In this document: positions 52,862-62,591 of the stretch, piece after piece
Layout: every line of letters starts with the position of its first letter
How positions within the stretch are numbered: the first letter of the stretch is position 1
DNA from: Komagataeibacter xylinus
GTDB taxonomy: Bacteria > Pseudomonadota > Alphaproteobacteria > Acetobacterales > Acetobacteraceae
Reading direction: 5' to 3'
Assembly (NCBI RefSeq): GCF_009834365.1
Contig: NZ_CP041348.1
Span: forward strand, 466,001-530,000
DNA: 64,000 nt
The notes under the pieces: generated by a model
Seen by the model: only the letters and a program-made list of their open reading frames with translations
What the model was told of the DNA's origin: nothing
Databases searched by the model: none
Program-made: the position numbers and the translations under genes

Positions 52862-55324
52862 ATGAGTTCAGAATTTTCCGATCGCGACGCGTCCACCACC
52901 GCCCCTGCCGCCCTGGCGCTTGATGCAGCCATCGCCGCCACCGGCCTGCATGTTGCAACCCGCGAGCGCCCCAAGCTCGAGCGCGTGATCGCCCGTCAGC
53001 TTGCCCCCGGCGCCGACCGGGTGGATGACGCAACCTTCCGCGCGGCACTATGCACCGTGCGCCGCAAGCCGTGGGGCTCGCGCCTGATGGACCTGACCCG
53101 CCGGGCAGGCCAGGTCTGGGTCACCCGCGCGGACACCGAGACAGCCGCAAAAACGGTCGATACCCCCGAACCGGACGATGCCACCCTGCTCGCGGCCCTG
53201 ACACCCGTGCTGCATGAAAAACTGCGCGCCCAGGGTGATACGCCGCAGATGGCGGTGGAGAACATCCGCTCCGATCTGTTCGATGGCACAGGGCGCATGC
53301 TCTCGCCCGGTGAACTGCACACCCTGGCCCTGGCCGTAGCCAATGCCTTTGCCGTGGCCGACCCCACAGCCTTTGCCGCAGGCCTTGATGCAGCAGAAAG
53401 CAGCCGCAAGGACCGCGATGCCCGCATAGAAGATACGGCGCGCACCCGCCGGCGCGAGGAAGTGCAGCGCCTGCGTGAGTGGGAAAAGAGCCTCGTGCCC
53501 TTCAGCGACGTGCCCGGCCTGCTGCGCTGCTCGCAGCGCGAGGCCCTGCGCTGGATTGCCGAGAACCGCCTGCCCGTGGCCCGCCGCGTGCCGCAGCCCA
53601 ACGGACAGGAACGCTGGGAGTTCGACCCCTCCGAACTCATGGCCCTGCGCCAGAACCTGCCGCAGTGGCGGCGTGAGGGACCGGAAAGCGACAAACGTGC
53701 TCCGCTGGCCCCCGACCTTGGCAACAGGCGCGTGGGCAATGCCGTAATTGCGCAGGTGGCGGCCCTTGACCGCTATGCCGCCCATTTCCGCACCGCGCGC
53801 GCGCTCAACCGCCGCATCACGCTCGTGACCGGGCCAACCAATAGCGGCAAGTCGCACACGGCACTCGATGCGCTGGCGCGGGCTGAAAGCGGGCTGGCGC
53901 TGGCGCCGCTGCGGCTGCTGGCCCATGAGTTCCGCGAGTCGCTGACCGCGCGCGGCGTGCCGACCTCGCTCGCCACGGGCGAAGAACGCATCGACGTGCC
54001 CGGCAGCCGCCACCTTGCCGCAACGGTCGAGATGTGCCCGCTGAACAACCCGGTCGATGTCGCCATCATCGACGAGGCCCAGATGCTCACCGACCCCGAC
54101 CGGGGGGCGGCATGGACGGCGGCCATCATGGGCGCACCCGCACGCCACCTGTTCATTCTCGGTGCGCCGGACTGCATTCCCATGGTCCGGCGCATTGCCG
54201 AACTGTGCGGCGACCCGGTGGATGAAATCCGCCTTGAGCGCAAAAGCCCGCTGGTCGCCGCCGAGCGTGCGGTCAGCCTGCCTGAACTGCAGAAGCATGA
54301 TGCGCTGATTGCGTTTTCGCGCCGCGAGGTGCTCGACCTGCGTGCCCTGCTGCTGGCCCATGGCAAGCGGGTGGCGGTGGTGTACGGCGCGCTCAGCCCA
54401 GAAGTGCGCCGGGCGGAGGCGCAGCGCTTCAATAATGGTGATGCGGACATCCTGATCGCGACTGACGCCATCGGCATGGGGCTGAACCTGACCATCCGCC
54501 GCGTGGTGTTTGCGGCCCTGCGCAAATATGACGGCAACCAGACCCGCGACCTCAACCCGCAGGAGGTCAAGCAGATCGGTGGCCGCGCCGGGCGCTTTGG
54601 CAAGCATGAGCAGGGCATCGTGGCCGTGCTGGAAGGCGTGGGCAGCCCGTCCTTCATCCGCGCCATGCTGGAAGCCCCGCCCCAGCCGATCGAGGACATG
54701 CGCCCGCAGGTGCAGCCTGATGCCGACATTGTGCAGGCGGTTGCCGCCGAGATCGGGTCCGACAGCCTGTTCGGCGTGCTGGTGCGCATCCGCCGCGCGG
54801 TGCTGCGGCGCGATGACCCCAATTACCGTCTGGCCAACATGGAACAGGCCTTTGCCATCGCCACCGCTCTTGAAGGTGTTGCGGACCTGACGCTGGCCCA
54901 GCGCTGGGTCTATGCCATGTGCCCGGTTGATGATCGTGATAACGGCATCCAGCGCCTCGTGCACTGGGCGGCGGACCATGCGGCGGGCAACAGCGTGCCG
55001 CCACCGGGCACGGGTCGCCTGCCCCCTGCCGAACGCGCCGAGCGCACGGAGCTTGAACGCGCCGAAAAGCGCCACAAACGGCTGGTGGCCTGGCGGTGGC
55101 TGGCGCTCCGCTTCCCCGAGGCTTACGTCAACCGCGAGGAGGCGGAGGAAACCACGGCACGGCTGAATGACTGGATTGAGGATGTGCTGCGCCAGCAGAG
55201 CGTGCGTGCGCGGGCTACCTCTCCCTTCCGCCCTGACAGCCGCGCCAATCCGCCGGGCCGGCGGGGGGCCAACCGCGATGGCGGGCCGCCCAAGGGCAAA
55301 CGCCCCCACCGCAAAAGACGCTGA
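52862..55324 (+). CDS. SUV3-like DExH RNA helicase
   Basis: The protein has 820 residues from ATG 52862 (AGGAAGC upstream). Following a 270-residue N-terminal region (with a helix-turn-helix-like CSQREALRWIAENRLP and basic segments), the helicase core has motif I LVTGPTNSGKSHTALDAL, motif II AIIDEAQML (DEAQ box), VVYGALSPEVRRAEA and motif VI IGGRAGRFGKHEQG. This order matches SUV3, the mitochondrial degradosome helicase of alphaproteobacterial origin. The C-terminal 60 residues are Arg/Pro/Gly-rich and likely bind RNA. The partner exonuclease is not in the window. The frame extends upstream to 52676 without a better start. Confidence 0.9.
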   Translation: MSSEFSDRDASTTAPAALALDAAIAATGLHVATRERPKLERVIARQLAPGADRVDDATFRAALCTVRRKPWGSRLMDLTRRAGQVWVTRADTETAAKTVDTPEPDDATLLAALTPVLHEKLRAQGDTPQMAVENIRSDLFDGTGRMLSPGELHTLALAVANAFAVADPTAFAAGLDAAESSRKDRDARIEDTARTRRREEVQRLREWEKSLVPFSDVPGLLRCSQREALRWIAENRLPVARRVPQPNGQERWEFDPSELMALRQNLPQWRREGPESDKRAPLAPDLGNRRVGNAVIAQVAALDRYAAHFRTARALNRRITLVTGPTNSGKSHTALDALARAESGLALAPLRLLAHEFRESLTARGVPTSLATGEERIDVPGSRHLAATVEMCPLNNPVDVAIIDEAQMLTDPDRGAAWTAAIMGAPARHLFILGAPDCIPMVRRIAELCGDPVDEIRLERKSPLVAAERAVSLPELQKHDALIAFSRREVLDLRALLLAHGKRVAVVYGALSPEVRRAEAQRFNNGDADILIATDAIGMGLNLTIRRVVFAALRKYDGNQTRDLNPQEVKQIGGRAGRFGKHEQGIVAVLEGVGSPSFIRAMLEAPPQPIEDMRPQVQPDADIVQAVAAEIGSDSLFGVLVRIRRAVLRRDDPNYRLANMEQAFAIATALEGVADLTLAQRWVYAMCPVDDRDNGIQRLVHWAADHAAGNSVPPPGTGRLPPAERAERTELERAEKRHKRLVAWRWLALRFPEAYVNREEAEETTARLNDWIEDVLRQQSVRARATSPFRPDSRANPPGRRGANRDGGPPKGKRPHRKRR

Positions 55325-55419
55325 ACAGATTAAAGTTCTTGGTGAAGCTTTTTTCAAAAAGCTTCGAAAAGACGCCGCCTTTTTGAAAAAAGGCGGCACC
55401 CAAAAACTTTTATTCTGTT
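55324..55419. repeat. Dual-hairpin intergenic repeat, copy 7
   Basis: Outer arms extend to AACAGA/TCTGTT (imperfect, about 19 bp). GAAGCTTTTTT/AAAAAGCTTC is followed by GCCGCCTTTTT/AAAAAAGGCGGC. It fills the whole gap between the convergent helicase and serS genes, starting at the helicase stop and ending two bases before the serS stop. Confidence 0.88.
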
Positions 55420-55420
55420 T

Positions 55421-56686
55421 TTAGCGGATGACTTCAATACCACCCATGTAAGGACGCAGCACGTCTGGCACGGTGATGCTGCCATCCTCGTTCTGGTAGT
55501 TTTCCATCACCGCGATGAGCGTGCGGCCCACGGCAAGACCAGAACCGTTGAGCGTGTGCACGAAGGCGGGCTTGCCATCGGCCGCGCGGTAGCGGGCATT
55601 CATGCGCCGGGCCTGAAAGTCGCGCGTGGTGGAGCATGACGAGATCTCGCGCCATGCCTGCTGGCCGGGCAGCCATGCCTCAAGGTCGAAGGTCTTGGCC
55701 GCGCCAAAGCCGGTATCACCAGCGCACAGCAGCAGGCGGCGATAGGGAATGCCCAGTTTCTCCAGCACCATCTCTGCACAGCGGGTCATGCGCTCGTGCT
55801 CGGCATCGCTTTCCTCGGGCGTGGTGATGCTGACCATCTCCACCTTCTGGAACTGGTGCTGGCGCAGCATGCCGCGCGTATCACGCCCCGCCGCCCCCGC
55901 CTCGCTGCGGAAGCACGAGGAAAGGGCCACCAGCCTGCGCGGCAGCACAGCGCCGGGCAGGATCTGGCCCGCAACGCTGGCCGTCAGCGGCACCTCGGCG
56001 GTGGGGATGAGCCAGCGGCCATCTTCGGTGCGGAAGGACTGGTCGGCAAATTTGGGCAGCTTGTCGGTGCCGTACATGGCCTCGTTATTGACCAGCACGG
56101 GTACTGCGGTTTCCTCGTAGCCGTTATCGGTGGCATGCAGGTCGAGCATGAACTGGCCCAATGCGCGCTCCATGCGGGCCAGCGCGCCGCGCAGCACCAC
56201 GAAGCGCGCACCCGACAGGCGCGATGCGGTCTCGAAGTCCATCAGGCCCAGCGCCTCGCCAAGCTCGAAATGCTCGCGTGGGGTAAAGCTGAATTCGCGC
56301 ACCACGCCGTTGCGGTGCACTTCCACGTTGGCACTTTCATCAGCCCCATCGGGCACGGAAGCATCAAGCTGGTTGGGCAGGCGCTCGAGCGTGCCGCGGA
56401 TCTGGCCGTCAAGCTCGGCAACCCGGGTCTGGAGTTCTTCCATCCGCGCCTTGCCATGGGCCACGCGCTCTTCCAGCGCCGAGGTATCCGCGCCGGATTT
56501 GCGTAAGCCCCCGATCTCTTTCGAGATCTTCTTGCGGCTGGCCTGAAGCTCCTGCAGTTCGGTCTCGGCGGCGCGGCGCTCCGTGTCCAGCAGCAGCACG
56601 CCATCGGCCACGGCGGGCGCCCCGCGCCGTTTCAGGGCGGCGTCAAAGCCTGCGGGGTCGGCGCGTAGGGCACGCAGGTCGTGCAT
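55421..56686 (-). CDS. serS: Serine--tRNA ligase
   Basis: SerRS charges tRNA-Ser. The 421-residue protein has an N-terminal coiled-coil arm ([20 protein letters not shown] to about residue 110) that contacts the long variable arm of tRNA-Ser. The class II motifs follow: motif 2 [20 protein letters not shown] and motif 3 [20 protein letters not shown]. It overlaps tatC by one base and is the last gene of the leftward run. Length is normal. Confidence 0.98.
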   Translation of the reverse strand: MHDLRALRADPAGFDAALKRRGAPAVADGVLLLDTERRAAETELQELQASRKKISKEIGGLRKSGADTSALEERVAHGKARMEELQTRVAELDGQIRGTLERLPNQLDASVPDGADESANVEVHRNGVVREFSFTPREHFELGEALGLMDFETASRLSGARFVVLRGALARMERALGQFMLDLHATDNGYEETAVPVLVNNEAMYGTDKLPKFADQSFRTEDGRWLIPTAEVPLTASVAGQILPGAVLPRRLVALSSCFRSEAGAAGRDTRGMLRQHQFQKVEMVSITTPEESDAEHERMTRCAEMVLEKLGIPYRRLLLCAGDTGFGAAKTFDLEAWLPGQQAWREISSCSTTRDFQARRMNARYRAADGKPAFVHTLNGSGLAVGRTLIAVMENYQNEDGSITVPDVLRPYMGGIEVIR

Positions 56687-57495
56687 CAGGGGGTCTCCTC
56701 GGTTTCTTCAGGCAGTCTGCGCGGCTCGACAAGGCGGGCGCAGAGAATGGAAATTTCGTACAGCCCGATCAGCGGCACGGCCAGGCCGGTCTGGGTAATG
56801 ACATCGGGCGGGGTCAGGATGGCAGCAGCCACGAACGCGCCCACATAGGCGTAGCGCCGCACCTTCGCCAGTCCCTTTGACGTGACCAGCCCCACGCGGG
56901 CCATGAGCGTGAGCACCACCGGCAGCTCGAACGCCATGCCGAACGCCAGGATCAGCTTCATCACCAGCGAGAGGTATTCCGACACCTTGGCCTGCAGTTC
57001 GATCTGCAGCCCGTCCTGCCCGTCCGCCGTCTGGAACGACAGGAAGAACTTCCACGCGGCGGGGAAGATGAAGTAGTAGGCCAGTGCCGCGCCGATGGCG
57101 AACATGATGGGGGTGGCGACAAGGAAGGGCGCGAAAGCCCGCTTCTCGCTCCGGTAAAGGCCGGGAGCTATGAAGATCCACGCCTGCACCGCCACCATGG
57201 GGAAGGACAGGCACGCCGCGCCAAAGAAGGCGACCTTCATGTAAGTGAAGAAGGCCTCATACAGCGCGGTATAGATCAGGTGCGGCTGCTCGCCCTTCTG
57301 GCGCATGATGTCGCCAAGCGGCTTGGCGAGGAAGAAGTAGATCTGCTCGGAATAGTAATAGCAGACCGCAAAGCACGCCACGAACGACACCATCGACCAC
57401 AGCAGCCTGCGCCGCAGTTCAACAAGGTGTTCGAGCAGCGGCATGGGCTGGTCATCAATGGCGTCCGGGTTGGGGTTTTCGTCTTGGGCGTCCAT
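56686..57495 (-). CDS. tatC: Sec-independent protein translocase TatC
   Basis: TatC is the twin-arginine signal receptor. The ATG at 57495 (AGGAACACG upstream) gives 269 residues with six membrane segments. The N-terminal [20 protein letters not shown] and the periplasmic-loop regions [18 protein letters not shown] and [19 protein letters not shown] are signature positions. The length is about 15-20 above average through a Pro/Asp-rich N-terminus. It starts seven bases after the tatB stop. Confidence 0.97.
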   Translation of the reverse strand: MDAQDENPNPDAIDDQPMPLLEHLVELRRRLLWSMVSFVACFAVCYYYSEQIYFFLAKPLGDIMRQKGEQPHLIYTALYEAFFTYMKVAFFGAACLSFPMVAVQAWIFIAPGLYRSEKRAFAPFLVATPIMFAIGAALAYYFIFPAAWKFFLSFQTADGQDGLQIELQAKVSEYLSLVMKLILAFGMAFELPVVLTLMARVGLVTSKGLAKVRRYAYVGAFVAAAILTPPDVITQTGLAVPLIGLYEISILCARLVEPRRLPEETEETP

Positions 57496-57502
57496 CGTGT
57501 TC

Positions 57503-58063
57503 CTATTCCTGCCCTGCATGGGTCACGCCAACGCGCTGGCCACGGTGAATGACCCGCACCGGCGGCAGGAAGGCGGGGGGCGTGAGGCGCGGCAGTTCGG
57601 CGGCGATGCGCCGGGCAGTGCGGGGTGGCAGAAAATCTGGCGCATCGGGTGCGTCCACCTCTACCGGACTGTCATCAACAAGGGGGGGGATGTAATGGCG
57701 TGAGGGAATAGCCTGCTCGGGCAGGGACGATGCAGGCGTTGTCACGGGTGCGGACATGGCGGTGTGCGCCGCCTCATGCGTATCATCGAGCGAGCGGCGC
57801 AGGGCGCCATCCCCATCAATCGCATTCATGATCTTGTCGCGCACGTTCATGCGCTTGAGGTTGCCAAGCTGGTCGCGCGCCTCGGTCAGGTCGGCCTCGC
57901 GCACCATTTCATCCACATGCGACTGGAACTCGGTGGCAAGCCCGCGGGCCTTCTTGATCAGCCCGGTTACGGTGCGGATGGCAACAGGCATGTCCTTCGG
58001 CCCGATCAGCAGCAGGCCCACCACCCCGATCAGGGCAAATTCAGACCATGCGAAATCGAACAT
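57503..58063 (-). CDS. tatB: Sec-independent protein translocase TatB
   Basis: TatB forms the Tat receptor complex with TatC. The ATG at 58063 gives 186 residues: a membrane segment EFALIGVVGLLLIGPKDMP (about 6-24) ending in the Gly-Pro hinge, then an amphipathic helix and a long hydrophilic tail. The start MFDFAWSE and the GPKDMPVAIRTVTGLIKKAR motif fit TatB better than TatA. A separate tatA gene is not found in this operon. Confidence 0.93.
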   Translation of the reverse strand: MFDFAWSEFALIGVVGLLLIGPKDMPVAIRTVTGLIKKARGLATEFQSHVDEMVREADLTEARDQLGNLKRMNVRDKIMNAIDGDGALRRSLDDTHEAAHTAMSAPVTTPASSLPEQAIPSRHYIPPLVDDSPVEVDAPDAPDFLPPRTARRIAAELPRLTPPAFLPPVRVIHRGQRVGVTHAGQE

Positions 58064-58138
58064 CAGCCGTTCCTTCCCTACCGCGCCCGCCTTTTGCGGC
58101 CCGCGCAAGACCGTACATCATCCTGCCCCGCACACCTA

Positions 58139-58834
58139 TCACGCCCCGGGCGTATCAGGAACCTCATCCGGCGCATCATCACCGTGCTGCGCCGCCTGCG
58201 GGCCAGCGGGCGGTTCGGGTGCTGCGTCGGGCACGTCCACCAGCAGTTCCTCGCGCCGGGGCAGGTCGCCCAGATCCTTGAGGCCAAAATGGCGCAGGAA
58301 GCCGTTTGACGTGCCCCACAAAATCGGCCGCCCCGGCACTTCCTTGCGGCCCAGCGGCATGATCAGTTCGGCCTCGAGCAACGTGTCGAGCACCTGCTGG
58401 CTCAGGCTCACACCGCGGATATCCTCGATCTCGGCGCGGGTGCAGGGCTGGTGGTAGGCGATGATGGCCAGCGTTTCCATGGTCGATCGCGCCAGCCTGC
58501 GCGGGCGCGGCATGACGCGGGTCAGGCGCGGGGCGAGATCAGGCGCCGTGCGGAACTGCCAGCCCCCCGCCACCTCCACAAGTTCCACCCCGCGCCCGGC
58601 ATAATGCGCGCCAAGAGCGGCCAGCGTTGCCGCCACATAGGCATCGCGGTCGGCGGTATCATGCGGGATGCCGCCCTGCGCGCCGAGCACCTCCGCAATG
58701 GCGCGGGTGCTGAGCGGGTCGGCGCGGGCGAAGATCAGCGCCTCGACAAGGCGCAGCGAAAAATCCCGCACCGTGATGTCTTCCACCATGTCTGCCACGG
58801 GTGCGATGAGGTCAGGCTGCTCGGGGTCGTTCAT
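58139..58834 (-). CDS. scpB: Segregation and condensation protein B
   Basis: ScpB, a winged-helix dimer, joins ScpA and SMC to condense the chromosome. The 231-residue product has SLRLVEALIFARADPLSTRAI, then RPRRLARSTMETLAIIAYHQ and PCTRAEIEDIRGVSLSQQVL, the conserved winged-helix region. An acidic tail (LLVDVPDAAPEPPAGPQ) follows. It overlaps scpA by one base. The order scpA-scpB-tatB-tatC is common in Alphaproteobacteria. Confidence 0.94.
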   Translation of the reverse strand: MNDPEQPDLIAPVADMVEDITVRDFSLRLVEALIFARADPLSTRAIAEVLGAQGGIPHDTADRDAYVAATLAALGAHYAGRGVELVEVAGGWQFRTAPDLAPRLTRVMPRPRRLARSTMETLAIIAYHQPCTRAEIEDIRGVSLSQQVLDTLLEAELIMPLGRKEVPGRPILWGTSNGFLRHFGLKDLGDLPRREELLVDVPDAAPEPPAGPQAAQHGDDAPDEVPDTPGA

Positions 58835-59694
58835 CAGGGCCTCTCCCCTTCAGGTTGCATTGGGGCGGCGGGGTCTTCCGCCATCCGCTCACGCAGCAGG
58901 ATGCGGCCAAACTGTTCCGCCTGCCGCAGTTCGATCGTGCCATTGCGCGCCATTTCCAGGCTGGCCAGCAGCGTGCCCGCCACGGCGGCTCTACGGCCGG
59001 TCTCGGCCATGGGGCCAGCCCTGTCCGCCGCCGTGGGCGGCGGCAGGAAGGCCTCAAGCCCGCACCAGCCCACGGGCATGAGCGTGCCGAGCATGCGCCG
59101 CAGCCGCTCCAGCGCGTCCTGCACGGTCCAGAACCGTGGCGGGCGCGGCTGGTAGGTGGCCTTGCGCGCACGCCGCCGCATGGCCGCCATATAACCGCGC
59201 ATGAGCTGCGGCACATCTACCGCAAGCCCCGAGCGGTCGATGGCAACAAGGCTTTCGGCCTGCCCGCGTTCAAACACCTCAAGGCCAAGCTGGTCGCGCG
59301 CGCCAAGCCAGCGGCCGAGCTGCACCATGCGCTCAAGCTCGAGCAGGCGCTCGTGCAGGAGAGCTGCGGCATCCTCGGCATCGGTGTCCGCCCCGTCATC
59401 CTCGGGCAGCAGCAGGCGCGACTTGAGCCAGGCCAGCCATGCCGCCATGACCAGCCAGTCCGCCGCCTGCTCCAGCCGCACGGCGGGAATGGCGCGGACC
59501 ACCTCCAGAAACTGCTCGACAAGCTGCAGGATGGAAATGCGCCACAGATCCACCTTCTGCGCCCGGGCGAGTTCAAGCAGCAGGTCCATGGGCCCGTCAA
59601 ACCCGTCAAGATGCACGATGGGCGAGGTCGGCTGCCCCTCAGCCATGGGGGCGGGCGTGCCAGCCGCCCGCCCTGCCTCCTCTGGCCGGCTCAT
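58834..59694 (-). CDS. scpA: Segregation and condensation protein A
   Basis: ScpA is the kleisin that closes the SMC ring. The 286-residue product has IVHLDGFDGPMDLLLELARA at about 26-45, the diagnostic N-terminal kleisin motif, followed by KVDLWRISILQLVEQFLEVV and WLVMAAWLAWLKSRLLLPED. The C-terminal winged-helix region is near FGRILLRERMAED. It starts nine bases after the SPOR protein gene and overlaps scpB. Confidence 0.95.
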   Translation of the reverse strand: MSRPEEAGRAAGTPAPMAEGQPTSPIVHLDGFDGPMDLLLELARAQKVDLWRISILQLVEQFLEVVRAIPAVRLEQAADWLVMAAWLAWLKSRLLLPEDDGADTDAEDAAALLHERLLELERMVQLGRWLGARDQLGLEVFERGQAESLVAIDRSGLAVDVPQLMRGYMAAMRRRARKATYQPRPPRFWTVQDALERLRRMLGTLMPVGWCGLEAFLPPPTAADRAGPMAETGRRAAVAGTLLASLEMARNGTIELRQAEQFGRILLRERMAEDPAAPMQPEGERP

Positions 59695-59703
59695 GGGGTG
59701 CGC

Positions 59704-60678
59704 TCAGGAATGGACCGGTTCACACGGCAGGCTTTGGGCCTTGACCTTCTCGCACACCGATGCGGCCTGCGCCTTGCTCAGCCCCTTGATGCGCAGGCGG
59801 TAGAACGTCTTGCCGCTCCGTTCCGCCTTGATGACGGCAGGCTGGTAGGCACCGAACACGCCGGGATAACGGCTGAGCAGATGGCTCCAGTTCTTCAGCG
59901 CCGCCTCCTGCGAATCAAGAGCGGCAAGCTGCACGCTGTAGGCGCCATTGCCCTCATTGAGCGCGCGCGGCACCGGTGGCGGCAGGGTGGCGGGGGCCTC
60001 TTCGGCCTGCCTTGCCGGTTCCGCAGGCTTCTGTGCGGCCTCCTGCGGGGCGGACTCGGCGGGGGCTGGCGTCTCGGCAGGAGCGGATGCGGAAGCAGCC
60101 GGCGGGGGAGCATTGCCACCATCAGTACTATCGCTGCCCGGTGGCGGGGCGTACTGCCGGGCCATGGCATCGGGCTGGGGCTGCTCGGGCGGGGGCGAGA
60201 GGCGCATCACGCCGCCATCAGCCGCCATGCCATCGCCTGCGCCCAGAATCTGCATGCCACCCGGATCCGCAGGCTTGACGCGCACCGGCCCCGGCGGCGG
60301 ACCGAGCACCGCAATGCCGCCTTCATGGTGGCCGAACAGCGACCAGCCACCAATCGCTATGACCAGAATGCCGCCAAGCCCCGCCGCGCCATAGACGAGC
60401 TTGCGCGTCAGCGGGTCATCGCCAAGCAGGCTGCTGCCCGCAAGCCGCGCCAGCAGGGCCCTGAAATCGGTGCCGCCCCGGCCGCCACGGGGGGGCGTGG
60501 CGCGCGGACCGATATCATCGGCCGGCTCCATGGGCGAGCGTGCGTTCAGGTCGGGGTTGGAATCAGTCCCCATGCGCTCGCGTGCGGTGGGGCGCTCGGC
60601 ATAGGGATCGGGTGCGACGGGGTTGTCCCGAAGGTCATCGGGACCACCATGGCGCGGCGGGGTTTCGTCAGGACTCAT
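59704..60678 (-). CDS. SPOR-domain membrane protein
   Basis: The 324-residue product has a disordered Pro/Arg/Asp-rich cytoplasmic N-terminus (about 1-95), one membrane segment (LVYGAAGLGGILVIAIGGWS, about 93-113) and a long Ala/Pro-rich periplasmic linker. A C-terminal SPOR domain (GAYSVQLAALDSQEAALKNW to AQSLPCEPVHS, about 245-322) follows. SPOR domains bind denuded glycan strands at the division septum. Its start overlaps argS by four bases (ATGA). This SPOR neighbour of argS and scpA is typical for Alphaproteobacteria. Confidence 0.9.
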   Translation of the reverse strand: MSPDETPPRHGGPDDLRDNPVAPDPYAERPTARERMGTDSNPDLNARSPMEPADDIGPRATPPRGGRGGTDFRALLARLAGSSLLGDDPLTRKLVYGAAGLGGILVIAIGGWSLFGHHEGGIAVLGPPPGPVRVKPADPGGMQILGAGDGMAADGGVMRLSPPPEQPQPDAMARQYAPPPGSDSTDGGNAPPPAASASAPAETPAPAESAPQEAAQKPAEPARQAEEAPATLPPPVPRALNEGNGAYSVQLAALDSQEAALKNWSHLLSRYPGVFGAYQPAVIKAERSGKTFYRLRIKGLSKAQAASVCEKVKAQSLPCEPVHS

Positions 60679-62480
60679 CGCATCTCCTCGACCGGCTGCA
60701 CGCCGAGCACGTTCAGGCCCGAACGCAGCACGGTTGCCGTCGCCTCGACAAGGGCGAGTTTCGTGCGGGTCGCGGCCACGTCATCTTCCTGCACGAAGCG
60801 CAGGGTCGTGTCATCCTTGCCCCGGTTCCACAATGCATGGAAATCAGAGGCCAGTTCATTGAGATAGAATGCAATGCGGTGCGGCTCATGCGCGGCTGCC
60901 GCCGATTCGACCATGCGCGGCCACTGCGCCATGCGCTGCAGCAGGGCAAGCTCGGCATCCGCGCTCAGCCCCGACAGGTCGGCTGTGGCAAGTTCGGCTG
61001 GCGTAAGGCCACCGGGCAGCTTGCCCGCATTGGCAAGGCCCGCCGCCGCCCGCAGCACCGAGCAGCAGCGCGCATGGGCGTACTGCACGTAAAACACCGG
61101 GTTGTCGCGGCTCTGGGCCACGACCTGGTCGAGGTCGAACTCCATCTGCGCATCGGCCTTGCGGGTGAGCATGGTAAAGCGCACCGCGTCACGCCCTACC
61201 TCGTCAATCAGGTCGCGCAGGGTGACGAACGTGCCCGCACGCTTGGACATGCGCACCGGCTGCCCATCGCGCACGATGCGCACGATCTGGCACAGCAGCA
61301 CATCAAGCACCGGGCGGCCATCGGTCGCAAGCGCCGCCACGGCGGCCTTCATGCGCGTGACGTAACCGCCATGGTCGGCACCCCATACATCGACCAGCAC
61401 ATCCGCCCCCCGGCGGATCTTGTCGGCATGGTAGCCGATATCATTGGCGAAATAGGTGTTCGAGCCATCCGACTTGCGCAGGGGCCGATCGACGTCATCG
61501 CCAAATTCGGTGGAGCGGAACAGGGTCTGGGGGCGGGCTTCCCAGTCATCGGGCAGCTTGCCCTTGGGGGGCTCGAGCACGCCTTCGTAGATCAGGCCCT
61601 TTTCTTCGAGCTTCCTGATGGCGCGGTCGGTCTCGCCATCGGCCAGGATTTTTGCCTCGCTGGTGAACACGTCATGATGCACGCCAAGGGCGGCCAGATC
61701 CTCGCGGATCATGCCCATCATGGTATCGACCGCCTCTTTCTTCACGGTCTCGAGCCACAGGGCGGGATCGGCGGGCTTCAGGCCGGGAGCAGCGAGGCTT
61801 TCACCATGTTTTTTGGCCAGCGCCTCACCAACCGGCACAAGATAGTCACCGCCATACTGGATCGCGCCACCGGGCACGACCGCTGCGAATTCATCCTCCG
61901 TTACGGTGGTGTGCAGGGCCTGCAGGTAGCGCCAGTACGTAGCCCAGGCCAGCGCGATCACCTGTGCGCCGGCATCATTGATGTAATACTCTTTCGTAAC
62001 CTCATAACCCGCCTTGGCCAGCAGGTTGGCAAGCACGTCACCCACCACGGCACCGCGGCAATGGCCGACATGCATCGGCCCGGTGGGGTTGGCCGAGACA
62101 TATTCCACATTCACCTTCACGCCACGGCCTGCGCTGCTCGTGCCATAGGCCTCGCCCGTGCGCAGCACGTCATGCGCCACGGCCTGCCACACGGCAGGGG
62201 CGAGGCGCATGTTGACAAAACCGGGGCCCGCCACCTCGGCCTGCGCAATGCCGGGCACGCTGGCAAGGGCCGTGACCAGTTCAGCCGCGATCTCGGCCGG
62301 GCGGCGGCGGGCCGCCTTGGAGATGACCAGCGCCGCATTGGTCGCAAGATCACCATGGGCGGGGTCGCGGGTGGGCGTGACCTCGACGCGCTCAAGGGCT
62401 GCTGGGGGCAGGTCGGGCATGATGGTGCGCAGCGCATCGCGCACATGCGTGAGGTAACGGGCGAACAGACTGTCTGACAT
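60675..62480 (-). CDS. argS: Arginine--tRNA ligase
   Basis: ArgRS charges tRNA-Arg. The ATG at 62480 gives 601 residues. Class I features: VNVEYVSANPTGPMHVGHCR, with the HVGH HIGH-type motif near 130, and the KMSKS position as VRMSKRAGTFVTLRDLIDE. The C-terminal DALR anticodon-binding domain ends LRSGLNVLGVQPVEEM. It is 111 bp after dgt and overlaps the SPOR gene at its 3' end. Confidence 0.97.
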   Translation of the reverse strand: MSDSLFARYLTHVRDALRTIMPDLPPAALERVEVTPTRDPAHGDLATNAALVISKAARRRPAEIAAELVTALASVPGIAQAEVAGPGFVNMRLAPAVWQAVAHDVLRTGEAYGTSSAGRGVKVNVEYVSANPTGPMHVGHCRGAVVGDVLANLLAKAGYEVTKEYYINDAGAQVIALAWATYWRYLQALHTTVTEDEFAAVVPGGAIQYGGDYLVPVGEALAKKHGESLAAPGLKPADPALWLETVKKEAVDTMMGMIREDLAALGVHHDVFTSEAKILADGETDRAIRKLEEKGLIYEGVLEPPKGKLPDDWEARPQTLFRSTEFGDDVDRPLRKSDGSNTYFANDIGYHADKIRRGADVLVDVWGADHGGYVTRMKAAVAALATDGRPVLDVLLCQIVRIVRDGQPVRMSKRAGTFVTLRDLIDEVGRDAVRFTMLTRKADAQMEFDLDQVVAQSRDNPVFYVQYAHARCCSVLRAAAGLANAGKLPGGLTPAELATADLSGLSADAELALLQRMAQWPRMVESAAAAHEPHRIAFYLNELASDFHALWNRGKDDTTLRFVQEDDVAATRTKLALVEATATVLRSGLNVLGVQPVEEMR

Positions 62481-62591
62481 GCGGCTTGGTTTCCCAACAG
62501 ATAACGGTAACAGGCCCTGTGGCCCGGCATGGTATGGCCCGCCGGCATCGCGCAAGGACGGTGGCAGGCGGATGATCGTGCTGCGCGTGTT

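Noticed and set aside
53048..55399. Very long minus-strand open frame (783 codons) opposite the SUV3-like helicase
   Set aside because: It is antisense to a gene with intact helicase motifs. The translation is His/Gln/Arg-rich without known motifs, a usual by-product of GC-rich codon bias.
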